Source: Candidatus Sericytochromatia bacterium
GTDB lineage: Bacteria; Cyanobacteriota; Sericytochromatia; JACMPN01
Direction of reading: 5' to 3'
Assembly: GCA_014377495.1 (NCBI GenBank)
Contig: JACMPN010000074.1
Coordinates: 1 to 11,101, forward strand
DNA: 11,101 nucleotides
The notes below the pieces were generated by a model, which was given only the letters and a program-made list of their open reading frames with translations, ran no database searches and was not told where the DNA came from. The position numbers and the translations under genes were made by a program. Shown here one piece after another: positions 1 through 5,979 of this stretch; within the stretch, counting starts at the first letter, position 1; each line of letters opens with the position of its first letter.

Positions 1-233
1 AGCCCGAATCGCCCCATTTCGCGCGCCTGCACCCCGGCCGGGCGCAGAATTCAAGCCGCAGACCCGGCTCTGGCGCCGGTTTGAAACCAGCACCAGCTCA
101 GTGTCGCACCATCGGCACGCCGCCGGACGGCCTCGCGAATTTTGGTCAGGTTGGCCAGTGCCATCGTGACGGGTCCATGCGAGTCTGCCCGACATCGTGC
201 CTCGGTTTGCCCGATCAGAGCCTGCCGAACCCG
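1..233. other. Stretch without a convincing gene
   Basis: No plus-strand frame here joins convincingly to the coding tail that starts near 234. On the minus strand a 37-codon open frame begins with ATG at 164 (MALANLTKIREAVRRRADGA at its start) and ends at 51, with reasonable codon use but no Shine-Dalgarno sequence. I do not call it a gene. Confidence 0.3.
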
Positions 234-485
234 TTGGATCGCCGGGCTCTGGCGCCCTATGACGCCATCCTGCAGAGCCGCTTCGAGGCCCAGCGGCGGT
301 TTGCCGCCGACGTGGCCCACCTGACCCGGCACCCCTGGCTGGCTCGCCGGCTCCTGGAACGGCTGGGCCAACATCAGCCGTGGTGTGACGATCTGGTCCG
401 CATCCAGGGCGGTCTGCTGCCAGCCGGACAATTCTGGCGCCTGGCCGCCGAGGTGCTTGGGCCCCCCGTAATACAACCGGGATAG
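234..485 (+). pseudogene. 5'-truncated C-terminal remnant of a geranylgeranyl-reductase-like FAD oxidoreductase
   Basis: The frame ending at the TAG at 483-485 has strong GC-rich third codon positions from about base 240 on, so this part looks coding. The last ~80 residues read as an alpha-helical tail with PYDAILQSRF, HPWLARRLLERL and the pattern 'GGLLPAGQFWRLAAEVL'. From memory this matches the C-terminal tail of geranylgeranyl-reductase-family flavoproteins (tyrosine, long helix, 'P.l..rll', then a gene-end helix). The flavin-binding parts and the usual glycine-rich 'TGEGI' segment expected just upstream are absent in all three plus frames, and codon quality drops before base 234. I see it as a remnant cut by rearrangement or earlier frame breaks. 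It could instead be the tail of another helical protein. Confidence 0.38.
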
Positions 486-507
486 CCAAGGGCCTGTTCA
501 GCCGGAG

Positions 508-594
508 GTGCGCCCACCCTGCTGCCGCCCCCCGGGAGCACGACCGACTCGGTTGCGAGACTGCCGGATTCTGCCCTGAGGGTGGGCCGGGCAC
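508..594. repeat. Imperfect 13-bp inverted repeat enclosing ~58 bases, upstream of the HNH gene
   Basis: GCCCACCCT at 512-520 is exactly complementary to AGGGTGGGC at 579-587. The match continues outward as GTGC (508-511) with GCAC (591-594) after a three-base bulge. The pair lies in the ~200-base gene-free leader of the HNH gene. It could be a long-range RNA stem, an attenuator or the scar of a small mobile element. There is no T-run after it, so it is not a typical intrinsic terminator. Confidence 0.4.
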
Positions 595-690
595 TGATTG
601 AAGGGCCCCCGGACTATCGGCGAGGCGTCTCCCGCCGTTCTTGCGGATCGGACCGGACCGGGCCATCCTGTGGTCGGGGGGAAACGAGCC

Positions 691-1299
691 ATGGTAGGCG
701 CATGCGTCAGCCGGCTTGCCGCACAGGCAACGTTCCTCTACGGTGGACAGTGCCAAGGTTGTGCTCAACCGAAGCCTTTGGACGTCCACTGGATGCGGGA
801 TGCGTCGCATGGCGGCAATGACACGCTGGACAATCTGGTCATCCTGTGCGCGACGTGTCACCTGCGTGCCCACGAGCACGAACCGGGTGAGACGTTCGAG
901 CGGCGACATGGCGACGGTAACGAGGCAAAGCACGGGGACGCCGTCGACCTGATGGCCGTCTGGGCCCGCAACCGCACCGCCTTGATCCAGATCGGCTACC
1001 TCAAACCCGACCGGGCCCGTCAGCGCCTCGAAGCCGAACATGGCGCTGATGCGACGTTGATCGAATGGCTGACCCGGACGTTTGCCCGCGACAAATACTT
1101 CCATACGTTCCACATCCCGGACCAGCGGCTTTTGGAAGAATTGCTCTATCTGCGCAAAAGGTTCGGGCGATCGTTGCGGACGAGCGACGTGGCCCGGCAC
1201 GGGATGTTTGCTTTGAGCACGTATGAGAACCGTTTTTACCGCCTCAGTGATCTCTTGCAAGCGATCAATGCCGAATTGGCAGCGAGGGCCTTGCCGTAG
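691..1299 (+). CDS. HNH-type zinc protein with homing-endonuclease-associated repeat; catalytic His replaced by Trp
   Basis: The protein has 202 residues. I chose the ATG at 691 because a G-rich Shine-Dalgarno run (GGGGGGAAACGAG) precedes it; a TTG at 598 would add 31 unlikely residues. Residues 21-61 form a treble-clef HNH module: C21-x2-C24 and C53-x2-C56 as the structural zinc site, 'LDVHW' at 30-34, GG at 41-42, N48, and C56-H57 with H61. In active family members the 'LEVDH' or 'LEVHH' motif ends in the histidine that acts as general base; here that position is W34, while metal-ligand H33 and N48 are kept. Residues 147-192 fit the homing-endonuclease-associated HNH repeat: a helix, GRSLRTSDV, STYENRFYRL, then a final helix. 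This suggests a DNA-binding protein from a homing-type element that may have lost or altered nuclease activity. Confidence 0.75.
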   Translation: MVGACVSRLAAQATFLYGGQCQGCAQPKPLDVHWMRDASHGGNDTLDNLVILCATCHLRAHEHEPGETFERRHGDGNEAKHGDAVDLMAVWARNRTALIQIGYLKPDRARQRLEAEHGADATLIEWLTRTFARDKYFHTFHIPDQRLLEELLYLRKRFGRSLRTSDVARHGMFALSTYENRFYRLSDLLQAINAELAARALP

Positions 1300-1310
1300 G
1301 CATCGACGGG

Positions 1311-1520
1311 CTAGGCCGGGACGCTCAGGACACTGATGGCGACCCACTCCACCAAGGCGGCGCAGGCAAAGACGGACAGCCACCACAGGCCCCGCTCTGC
1401 CCGGGCACGCAGTCGGTGCAGCCACTGGGGCCGTTCGCCGGTGTGCAGTCGCACGGAGAAGACCCGTGGGGTCGACCGGTCAGGGAGGGACAGGCTGGTC
1501 TGCGGCTCGTCGACAATCAT
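1311..1520 (-). CDS. 69-residue single-pass inner-membrane protein, function unknown
   Basis: The ATG at 1520 is preceded on the minus strand by a perfect AGGAGG seven bases upstream, which fixes the start and makes this small gene credible. The first ~40 residues are polar and basic (RLHTGERPQWLHRLRARAER). They are followed by one hydrophobic segment, WWLSVFACAALVEWVAISVL (about residues 46-65), that runs to the C-terminus. The positive charges before the segment predict an N-in orientation. It converges on the HNH gene with 11 bases between stops and is divergent from hemE across ~240 bases. I do not recognise the family. Confidence 0.65.
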   Translation of the reverse strand: MIVDEPQTSLSLPDRSTPRVFSVRLHTGERPQWLHRLRARAERGLWWLSVFACAALVEWVAISVLSVPA

Positions 1521-1761
1521 CTCTGGCCCTCCTGGCACCAACGGTCCATCACCCGCATTTGTCGGATGAGAACGTCCATATTTCCCCCTACGGCAGTTTG
1601 CCCCGCACCTTAATTGCGGGTCCGCCAGCAGGCCCGCCTGACGCCGCTCCGATCCCGCAGACCTTTCAATGGCGCCGAAATCGGGGACAATGGTCCTGTG
1701 GCCGGCGTAACGACGACGCTGGCGGCAATGCAACATCAGGAAGGCCAACGGTTCGAACAGC
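1521..1761. promoter_or_regulatory. Divergent intergenic region between the 69-aa gene and hemE
   Basis: This 241-base gap must carry the promoters for the minus-strand small gene and the hemE operon. A weak plus-strand promoter is possible: CTTTCA at 1663-1668, 17 bases, GACAAT at 1686-1691. A small hairpin, CCGCA-ccttaat-TGCGG, lies near 1603-1619. An AGGAAGG run at 1738-1744 is rather far (17 bases) from the hemE ATG. No operator could be identified. Confidence 0.3.
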
Positions 1762-2820
1762 ATGAACGATCTCTTTTTACGTGCCTGCAAGCGTCAACCC
1801 ATTTCCCGTACGCCCGTGTGGATGATGCGCCAGGCCGGCCGCTATCTGCCGGAGTACCAGGCGATCCGGGCCAAGGCCGGCGACTTTCTCAGCCTCTGCC
1901 AAAATCCCGCCCTGGCCACGGAAGTGACCCTGCAGCCCATCGACCGGCTGGGTGTCGATGCGGCGATCCTCTTTTCGGACATCCTCGTCGTGCCCCAGGC
2001 GATGGGCATGTCCCTGCGCTTCGAAGAGGGCCGGGGCCCGATTTTCCCCGACCCGCTCCGGGACGCCGCCGCCATCGCCAAACTGACGCTACCCGATCCG
2101 AACACCGATCTGGACTATGTGATGGACACGATCGTCCGGGTCAAGGACCGGCTCGCCGGCTCCGTGCCGTTGATCGGTTTTTGCGGCGCCCCCTGGACCC
2201 TCGCCGCCTACATGATCGAAGGCAGCGGTTCACGGGACTTCGGCCATGCCAAGACCATGCTCTACACCCAACCCGACCTGCTGCACCACCTGCTCGACCA
2301 GGTGACGGAGTCGCTGACTCTCTATCTGAACGCCCAAGTCGCCGCCGGGGCCCAGGCCCTGCAGATCTTCGACACCTGGGGGGGCCTGCTGTCCACCCCG
2401 GCCTTCCGGGCCTTTTCCCTGCCCTACCTGCGCCGGCTGATCGGCTCGCTGAACAAGGGCGATGTCCCCGTCATTCTCTTCGTCAAAGGCGGCGGCCAGT
2501 GGCTGGAAGAATTGGCCGACACGGGCGCCGGCGTCCTCGGCCTCGACTGGACGATCCCCATCGGGGCCGCCCGGGCCCGGGTCGGCGACCGGGTGGCCCT
2601 GCAGGGAAACATGGACCCTGGCGTCCTGCTGTCGAATCCCGCCACGATCCAGCGGGAGGTGCAGGACATCCTGCTCTCCTACGGCCCCGGCAGCGGCCAC
2701 GTGATGAACCTTGGCCACGGCATCACGCCCACGGTCCCTGTGGCCAACGCCCAGGCCTTCATCACGGCCACGCAAGAACTCAGCGGCACGTTTCACACCC
2801 ATGCGGAAGTCGCCCGATGA
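1762..2820 (+). CDS. hemE: Uroporphyrinogen decarboxylase
   Basis: This enzyme decarboxylates the four acetate side chains of uroporphyrinogen III to give coproporphyrinogen III, a cytosolic step of heme synthesis. The 352 residues match the usual family length (~350). Both family signatures are present: PVWMMRQAGRY (18-28, substrate-binding R23 and R27) and GFCGAPWT (139-146). Also present are the catalytic aspartate D73 in 'LFSDILVVP', Y150 and H319 in 'NLGHGI', which correspond to the active-site Asp, Tyr and His of characterised enzymes. Its stop overlaps the start of the next gene as ATGA, so it is translationally coupled to hemN, the enzyme for the following step. Confidence 0.97.
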   Translation: MNDLFLRACKRQPISRTPVWMMRQAGRYLPEYQAIRAKAGDFLSLCQNPALATEVTLQPIDRLGVDAAILFSDILVVPQAMGMSLRFEEGRGPIFPDPLRDAAAIAKLTLPDPNTDLDYVMDTIVRVKDRLAGSVPLIGFCGAPWTLAAYMIEGSGSRDFGHAKTMLYTQPDLLHHLLDQVTESLTLYLNAQVAAGAQALQIFDTWGGLLSTPAFRAFSLPYLRRLIGSLNKGDVPVILFVKGGGQWLEELADTGAGVLGLDWTIPIGAARARVGDRVALQGNMDPGVLLSNPATIQREVQDILLSYGPGSGHVMNLGHGITPTVPVANAQAFITATQELSGTFHTHAEVAR

Positions 2821-4196
2821 GTCAGCGCTTCACGTTCGACCGGGCCCTGATCCAGCGTTACGACAGGCCCGGTCCCCGCTACACCAGCTATCCGACGGCC
2901 CCGCATTTCACGCCGGCCTTCGGTCCCGGCGAGTGGCAGACGGAGTTGGAGGCGACCAATGAGCGCGGTGCCCCGCTTTCGCTGTATTGCCATATCCCCT
3001 TTTGCGAGACCCAGTGCTTCTTCTGCGGCTGCACGATGATTGCCACCAAGCGGCATGACCGCTCGGCGCCTTACATCGACGTGCTGACCCGGGAACTCGA
3101 CCGGTACGCGGCGATCGTCGACCGCAGTCGGCCGGTGGTCCAGCTCCATTGGGGTGGCGGCACACCGACGTTCCTCGCCCCGGACGAGATCCGGCGGCTG
3201 ATGGGAGCCGTCCATGACCGGTTCACCTTTGCCGAGAACGCCGAGATCGGGTGTGAGATCGACCCCCGCCGGCTCAGCAAGGCGCATCTGGCCGCCCTGC
3301 GGGACACCGGGTTCAACCGGATCAGCATGGGCGTGCAGGACTTCGAGCCCGCCGTGCAACGGGCTGTGAACCGCATCCAGCCTGAAACCCTCACCCGCCA
3401 GGCCTACGACTGGTGCCGGGAGCTGGGCTTTGCCAGCATCAACCTCGACCTGATGTACGGTCTGCCCTGCCAGACGCCGGAAACGGTGCGGCGGACGGTG
3501 GAAACAGCCCTGCGCTTCAGCCCGGACCGCTTCGCCGTGTTCAACTATGCCCACCTGCCCAACCTGAAGCGCCACATGGCGGTCATCCGCGACGCCGACC
3601 TGCCCAGCCCCGCCGACAAGCTGACCATGCTGGAAATCGTCGGTGACGCCCTCACCGAGGGCGGCTACGCCTTCATCGGCATGGACCACTTCGCCAAGCC
3701 CGACGACGAGATGGCGGTCGCCCAGCGGAACAAGACTCTGTACCGCAACTTCCAGGGCTACACGACCCATGCGGGCTCCGACCTGCTGGCCATGGGGATG
3801 AGCGGCATCAGTCAAACCCTTGACGTCTATTGCCAGAACGAAAAAGAGATGGTGCCCTACACCGATGCGGTGATGGCCGGCCAATGGCCGATCGTCCGCG
3901 GGGTCCGGCTGACCCGGGCCGATCAGATCCGCCGCCATGTCATCAATCGCCTGATGTGTGACTTCGAACTGGACACGGACACGATCTTGCACGATTATGG
4001 CGATCAGTTCGACACCGTCTTTCCCGGGGTGAAAGAGGGCTTGGCACCAATGGTCGCCGACGGCTTGGCCAGTTGGGACGGAGGACGCCTGGTGGTCAAT
4101 CCCATGGGTCGCCTGCTCGTCCGGAACATTGCCATGACGTTTGACGCCTATCTGGATACCGGTGCCACGGCTCCCATGTTCTCCCGGACGATTTAG
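2817..4196 (+). CDS. hemN: Oxygen-independent coproporphyrinogen III oxidase (radical SAM)
   Basis: This enzyme oxidatively decarboxylates two propionates of coproporphyrinogen III to give protoporphyrinogen IX using radical S-adenosylmethionine chemistry, without oxygen. The 459 residues are close to the 457 of E. coli HemN. The cluster motif is complete: C63, C67, C70 for the 4Fe-4S cluster plus C72 in 'FCETQCFFCGC', with Y57 just upstream. The SAM-binding 'GGGTPT' follows, and the N-terminal 'RPGPRYTSYPTAPHF' is typical of true HemN rather than HemW. The ATG at 2817 overlaps the hemE stop by four bases. The pairing with hemE gives an operon for two consecutive heme steps and implies growth at low oxygen. 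Confidence 0.97.
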   Translation: MSQRFTFDRALIQRYDRPGPRYTSYPTAPHFTPAFGPGEWQTELEATNERGAPLSLYCHIPFCETQCFFCGCTMIATKRHDRSAPYIDVLTRELDRYAAIVDRSRPVVQLHWGGGTPTFLAPDEIRRLMGAVHDRFTFAENAEIGCEIDPRRLSKAHLAALRDTGFNRISMGVQDFEPAVQRAVNRIQPETLTRQAYDWCRELGFASINLDLMYGLPCQTPETVRRTVETALRFSPDRFAVFNYAHLPNLKRHMAVIRDADLPSPADKLTMLEIVGDALTEGGYAFIGMDHFAKPDDEMAVAQRNKTLYRNFQGYTTHAGSDLLAMGMSGISQTLDVYCQNEKEMVPYTDAVMAGQWPIVRGVRLTRADQIRRHVINRLMCDFELDTDTILHDYGDQFDTVFPGVKEGLAPMVADGLASWDGGRLVVNPMGRLLVRNIAMTFDAYLDTGATAPMFSRTI

Positions 4197-4208
4197 CAGG
4201 TAATCACG

Positions 4209-4715
4209 ATGCGCTGGCCTTTGATGAACCACACCGCCTCGGCCCCCCGGCGCCGCTGGGGCTGGCACGTTGTCGGCCTGATCCTGATGGTCGGCTCGGC
4301 TTCGGCCGCCATGGCCGGTGATCAGCCCGTCAGTGCGAACCTGCCGCCGGCTTTCGCCTTGGAGCAACCACCAGCCTATGATCCGACACTGATCGATCCG
4401 GCCGGCCTCAGGGCAGCCATGGCCGTGTCCGGCAGCCGCATCGTCATCGTGGACGTCCGGTCCGTCGAAATGTACGAGATGGGCCACATCGCCGGGGCGA
4501 TCAACGTCCCGGGCTACAACCTGATCGACCATCTGGGCCAGGTCCCACAGGGGGTCACAGTCGCCCTCTACTGCTCTTGAGTGTCGGAACATTCAAGTGC
4601 CCGTGCGGCACTTACCCTCTTCCAGAACGGCTTCACCCAATTGCTCGTCCTCAAGGGCGGCTATAACGAGTGGGTGAAGCAAGGTTATCCCGTTGCACTA
4701 GGCAAGCGCCCGTGA
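4209..4715 (+). CDS. Secreted rhodanese-domain protein with in-frame UGA, probable selenocysteine (Sec124)
   Basis: The reading frame starts 12 bases after hemN and reads 168 residues if the TGA at 4578-4580 is decoded as selenocysteine. An N-terminal signal peptide is visible (arginine-rich start, hydrophobic core about 19-36, AMA before GD). The rhodanese fold follows: 'IVIVDVRSVEMYEMGHIAGA' (about 78-97), then 'VALYC' with active-site C122, S123, UGA at 124, and 44 further sense codons before TGA at 4713-4715. The part after the UGA is plainly rhodanese: 'EHSSARAA', 'NGFTQLLVLKGGYNEWV', 'GYPV'. From memory, one rhodanese subgroup has 'YCxCPNExSSARxA' here, so the UGA falls on a conserved cysteine. 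A SECIS-like hairpin lies just downstream. Translation stopping at the UGA would remove the rest of the active-site loop. Alternatives are a fresh nonsense mutation or a sequencing error. Confidence 0.82.
4586..4623 (+). promoter_or_regulatory. Bacterial SECIS-like hairpin inside the rhodanese frame
   Basis: AAGTGCC (4595-4601) pairs perfectly with GGCACTT (4607-4613) around the five-base loop CGTGC. A lower stem GGAA (4586-4589) with TTCC (4620-4623) can close it. The loop starts 21 bases after the UGA and carries G at its second position. Published bacterial SECIS rules ask for a short stem-loop roughly 16-37 bases after the UGA with a G in the first two loop positions, and both are met. 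It would bind SelB to deliver Sec-tRNA. Confidence 0.7.
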
Positions 4716-4863
4716 TTGTGACGACTGCACCAGCCGAGACCGGGACCGGCCTGGCAGAATACCCAAGTTTGCTACCGTTATGCCGCGGCACTGGTAGCCA
4801 ATCCCCAGACGGTCGGCCCAACGCCGTGACGACCGAGACGACACTTCAGGAGGTTCGTCGTCC
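4716..4863 (+). other. Leader between the rhodanese and the broken gene
   Basis: One frame (4722-4817) could encode ~30 residues but has no start codon or ribosome binding site, so I do not call a gene. No terminator follows the rhodanese stop, so the next gene may be co-transcribed. Confidence 0.3.
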
Positions 4864-5264
4864 ATGGTCTATTCATTTGCGACCCCGTTTGGCAGTGACT
4901 GGTCCGGTGCCGAAGGCGCCGTCCGTTTGCCTGAGCCCGGCTCCCGCCGCATCTGGCCCAGCGCCATTCCGGCCCATGCCATCTTCACCCCCACCCCACC
5001 ACCCGAAGTCGAGGGCATTTTCGCCAACGACCTCCACATCGGGGTAAGGGCTGGTGGTATAGGGCACCCCACCTACAGGCCGAACCCTTCCTAATAGCTG
5101 CCAGAGCCTGTCGTCAGGAACCGTCCCGCATCTGGGACACCCTGAACCACCGGCCCGCAGCCGAGATGGTGCTTGAAGGCTCGACCCAATGGTCAGCCTT
5201 CAAGGACACCTGGCGTGCTGACCGTCCGGCCTGGCTGACTGACGTGAAGGACCTGGCAAACTAA
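4864..5264 (+). pseudogene. Unrecognised ~133-residue gene broken by an apparent one-base loss
   Basis: A strong Shine-Dalgarno (AGGAGG, 11 bases upstream) precedes the ATG at 4864. The first ~60 codons are convincingly coding (start MVYSFATPFGSDW, later 'GIFANDLHIG'). At the G-run 5041-5044 the coding signal moves to the -1 frame and continues to TAA at 5262-5264 with good codon use: 'KGWWYRAPHLQAEPFLIAA', 'IWDTLNHRPAAEMVLEG', 'DRPAWLTDVKDLAN'. Without a shift translation ends at 5092-5094. One extra G in the run would restore a single 133-residue protein. The site is not a canonical slippery heptamer, so a recent mutation or sequence error is more likely than programmed frameshifting. I recognise no family; the protein is soluble and rich in Trp and Pro. 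Confidence 0.6.
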
Positions 5265-5267
5265 GAG

Positions 5268-5316
5268 CGGGTCTGATGGCGGTACCGTGTCTGCACGGTG
5301 CCGCCATCACCCGTTT
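5268..5316 (+). terminator. Intrinsic terminator after the broken gene
   Basis: Four bases after the TAA, a long nearly perfect hairpin runs: CGGG, TGATGGCGG and ACCGTG pair with CACGGT, CCGCCATCA and CCCG around the loop TCTG. Only a t/g mismatch and a two-base bulge interrupt it. A short TTT follows. The hairpin is very stable, but the T-tract is short, so it may act as a terminator or as an mRNA-stabilising 3' end. Confidence 0.7.
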
Positions 5317-5344
5317 GGGGTGTGCGCCTGACGATCCGATCCCT

Positions 5345-5465
5345 GGCGCTGGCGGTTTTCCGGATCATGCCGAGCGCCGTCTGAGGGCAAACCGGGGAAA
5401 GCAAGCGACTGCGTGTCAGACATCACCGCATCCCGCAGCATGACGCGCTTAGGATGCCTGTGATG
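5345..5465 (+). ncRNA. Three adjoining hairpins: candidate structured leader RNA or riboswitch
   Basis: Three stems abut with no spare bases. P1 is GGCGCTGGC (5345-5353) with GCC-g-AGCGCC (5369-5378). P2 is GTCTGA (5379-5384) with TCAGAC (5416-5421), enclosing a purine-rich 31-base loop that includes GGGCAAACCGGGGAAAGC. P3 is CATCAC and GCATCC (5421-5433) with GGATGC and GTGATG (5452-5465). End-to-end stems with a conserved-looking A/G-rich loop are typical of structured leaders. It lies between a terminator and the Shine-Dalgarno of the 94-residue gene, so it would be that gene's 5' leader. No known class could be matched with certainty. Confidence 0.45.
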
Positions 5466-5498
5466 CCCGATGTGGTTGGCATGGCCAGGAGATGTGAA

Positions 5499-5783
5499 AT
5501 GGCGTGGACACAGATGCTGGAGCAGGTGAAGTTGCGGGTGTGGCACTGGTTGCGGCCACCGGCTCCCGCCCCCGTCTCCGCAGTGCCGGCAGCCCCGAAG
5601 CGGACGATGGCTGAAGTAGAGCTGCCGCCGGTCGTCGGCTTGAACAAGAGCAAGCGTTACCACAACCCGGAATGCGGCTTCGTGAAGCACGCCAAAGGTC
5701 AGCTGGTCTCGTTCCGCAGTCGGCAGGATGCCCACGAACATGGCCTCGAGCCCTGCCATGTGTGTACACCGTCGGTCAACTAA
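5499..5783 (+). CDS. 94-residue protein with Ada-like zinc-binding module
   Basis: The start is the ATG at 5499, eight bases after AGGAG; upstream ATGs in the same frame lack a ribosome binding site and fall in the structured leader. The N-terminus (1-19) is an amphipathic basic/aromatic helix (QVKLRVWHWLR), then an Ala/Pro linker. Residues 47-91 form a compact module: 'NKSKRYHNPEC' with H55 and C59, 'LVSFRSRQDAHEHGLEPCHVC' split over 69-89 with C86 and C89. This matches the small zinc domain related to the N-terminal metal-binding part of Ada ('N.SkxYHxxxC ... F.S..eA...GyrPCxxC'), also found at the ends of nucleases. In Ada the cysteine cluster accepts methyl groups; here one ligand is His, so a structural zinc role is more likely. 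Confidence 0.72.
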   Translation: MAWTQMLEQVKLRVWHWLRPPAPAPVSAVPAAPKRTMAEVELPPVVGLNKSKRYHNPECGFVKHAKGQLVSFRSRQDAHEHGLEPCHVCTPSVN

Positions 5784-5869
5784 GCAAAAACGCATTGGCT
5801 GAGTGCCAAATGGTGCGTTCGGCCCCCCACCTTGAGGTCCTCCGCGCTGGGGGAGCCAAGATTTTTGCT
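5783..5869 (+). repeat. Three-way-junction inverted-repeat structure after the 94-residue gene
   Basis: An outer stem pairs AGCAAAAA (5783-5790) with TTTTTGCT (5862-5869). It encloses two strong hairpins. One has AACGCA and TTGGC pairing with GCCAA and TGCGTT around loop TGAGT (5789-5819). The other has GGC and CCCCCA (5821-5829) pairing with TGGGGG and GCC (5848-5857), with an 18-base loop containing TCCTCC. The outer stem shares two A's with the first hairpin. The structure begins at the last base of the stop codon. It may be a 3' UTR element, an sRNA or a folded-DNA mobile repeat. Confidence 0.5.
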
Positions 5870-5911
5870 TCAATTGGACTGCGTTTCTGTTTAGCTCTGG
5901 TTTTCTAAAGA

Positions 5912-5948
5912 CAAAGGGCGCCCCATCCGGGGCGCCCTTGTTGTTTGT
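5912..5948. terminator. Bidirectional intrinsic terminator between the 94-residue gene and ssb
   Basis: GGGCGCCCC (5916-5924) and GGGGCGCCC (5929-5937) form a perfect 9-bp stem with loop ATCC. TTGTTGTTTGT follows on the plus strand and TTTGTCTTT on the minus strand. It separates two convergent transcription units. Confidence 0.92.
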
Positions 5949-5979
5949 CAGCGTGGCCTAAAGAGAATGGCGGCGATCG

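Noticed and set aside
1749..1761. GGTTCGAAC resembling a tRNA T-loop before hemE
   Set aside because: No acceptor, anticodon or D arms can be built around it.
1614..2816. Open frame extending hemN upstream across hemE
   Set aside because: The upstream part is Arg/Pro-rich and lies on hemE in another frame; the ATGA overlap gives the real hemN start at 2817.
4578..4580. TGA as the true end of a 123-residue rhodanese
   Set aside because: The frame after it keeps conserved rhodanese sequence and a SECIS-like hairpin; ending here would cut the active-site loop.
2793..4592. 599-codon open frame on the minus strand opposite hemN
   Set aside because: It lies antisense to a certain hemN and is His/Gly/Val-rich as expected for a shadow of GC-rich coding DNA; no ribosome site.
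5109..5122. 14-base repeat TGTCGTCAGGAACC also present at 10275-10288
   Set aside because: One exact 14-mer pair in 11 kb of biased composition is close to chance, and the flanks do not extend the match well.
5384..5420. Resemblance of AGGGCAAACC plus GAAA to the c-di-GMP-I (GEMM) riboswitch
   Set aside because: The following GGGACGCAAAGCC segment and the pairing around the GAAA tetraloop are missing, so the match is limited to ten bases.
5307..5873. 188-codon minus-strand frame opposite the 94-residue gene
   Set aside because: It crosses the structured leader and the plus-strand gene, which has a clear ribosome site and recognisable domain.
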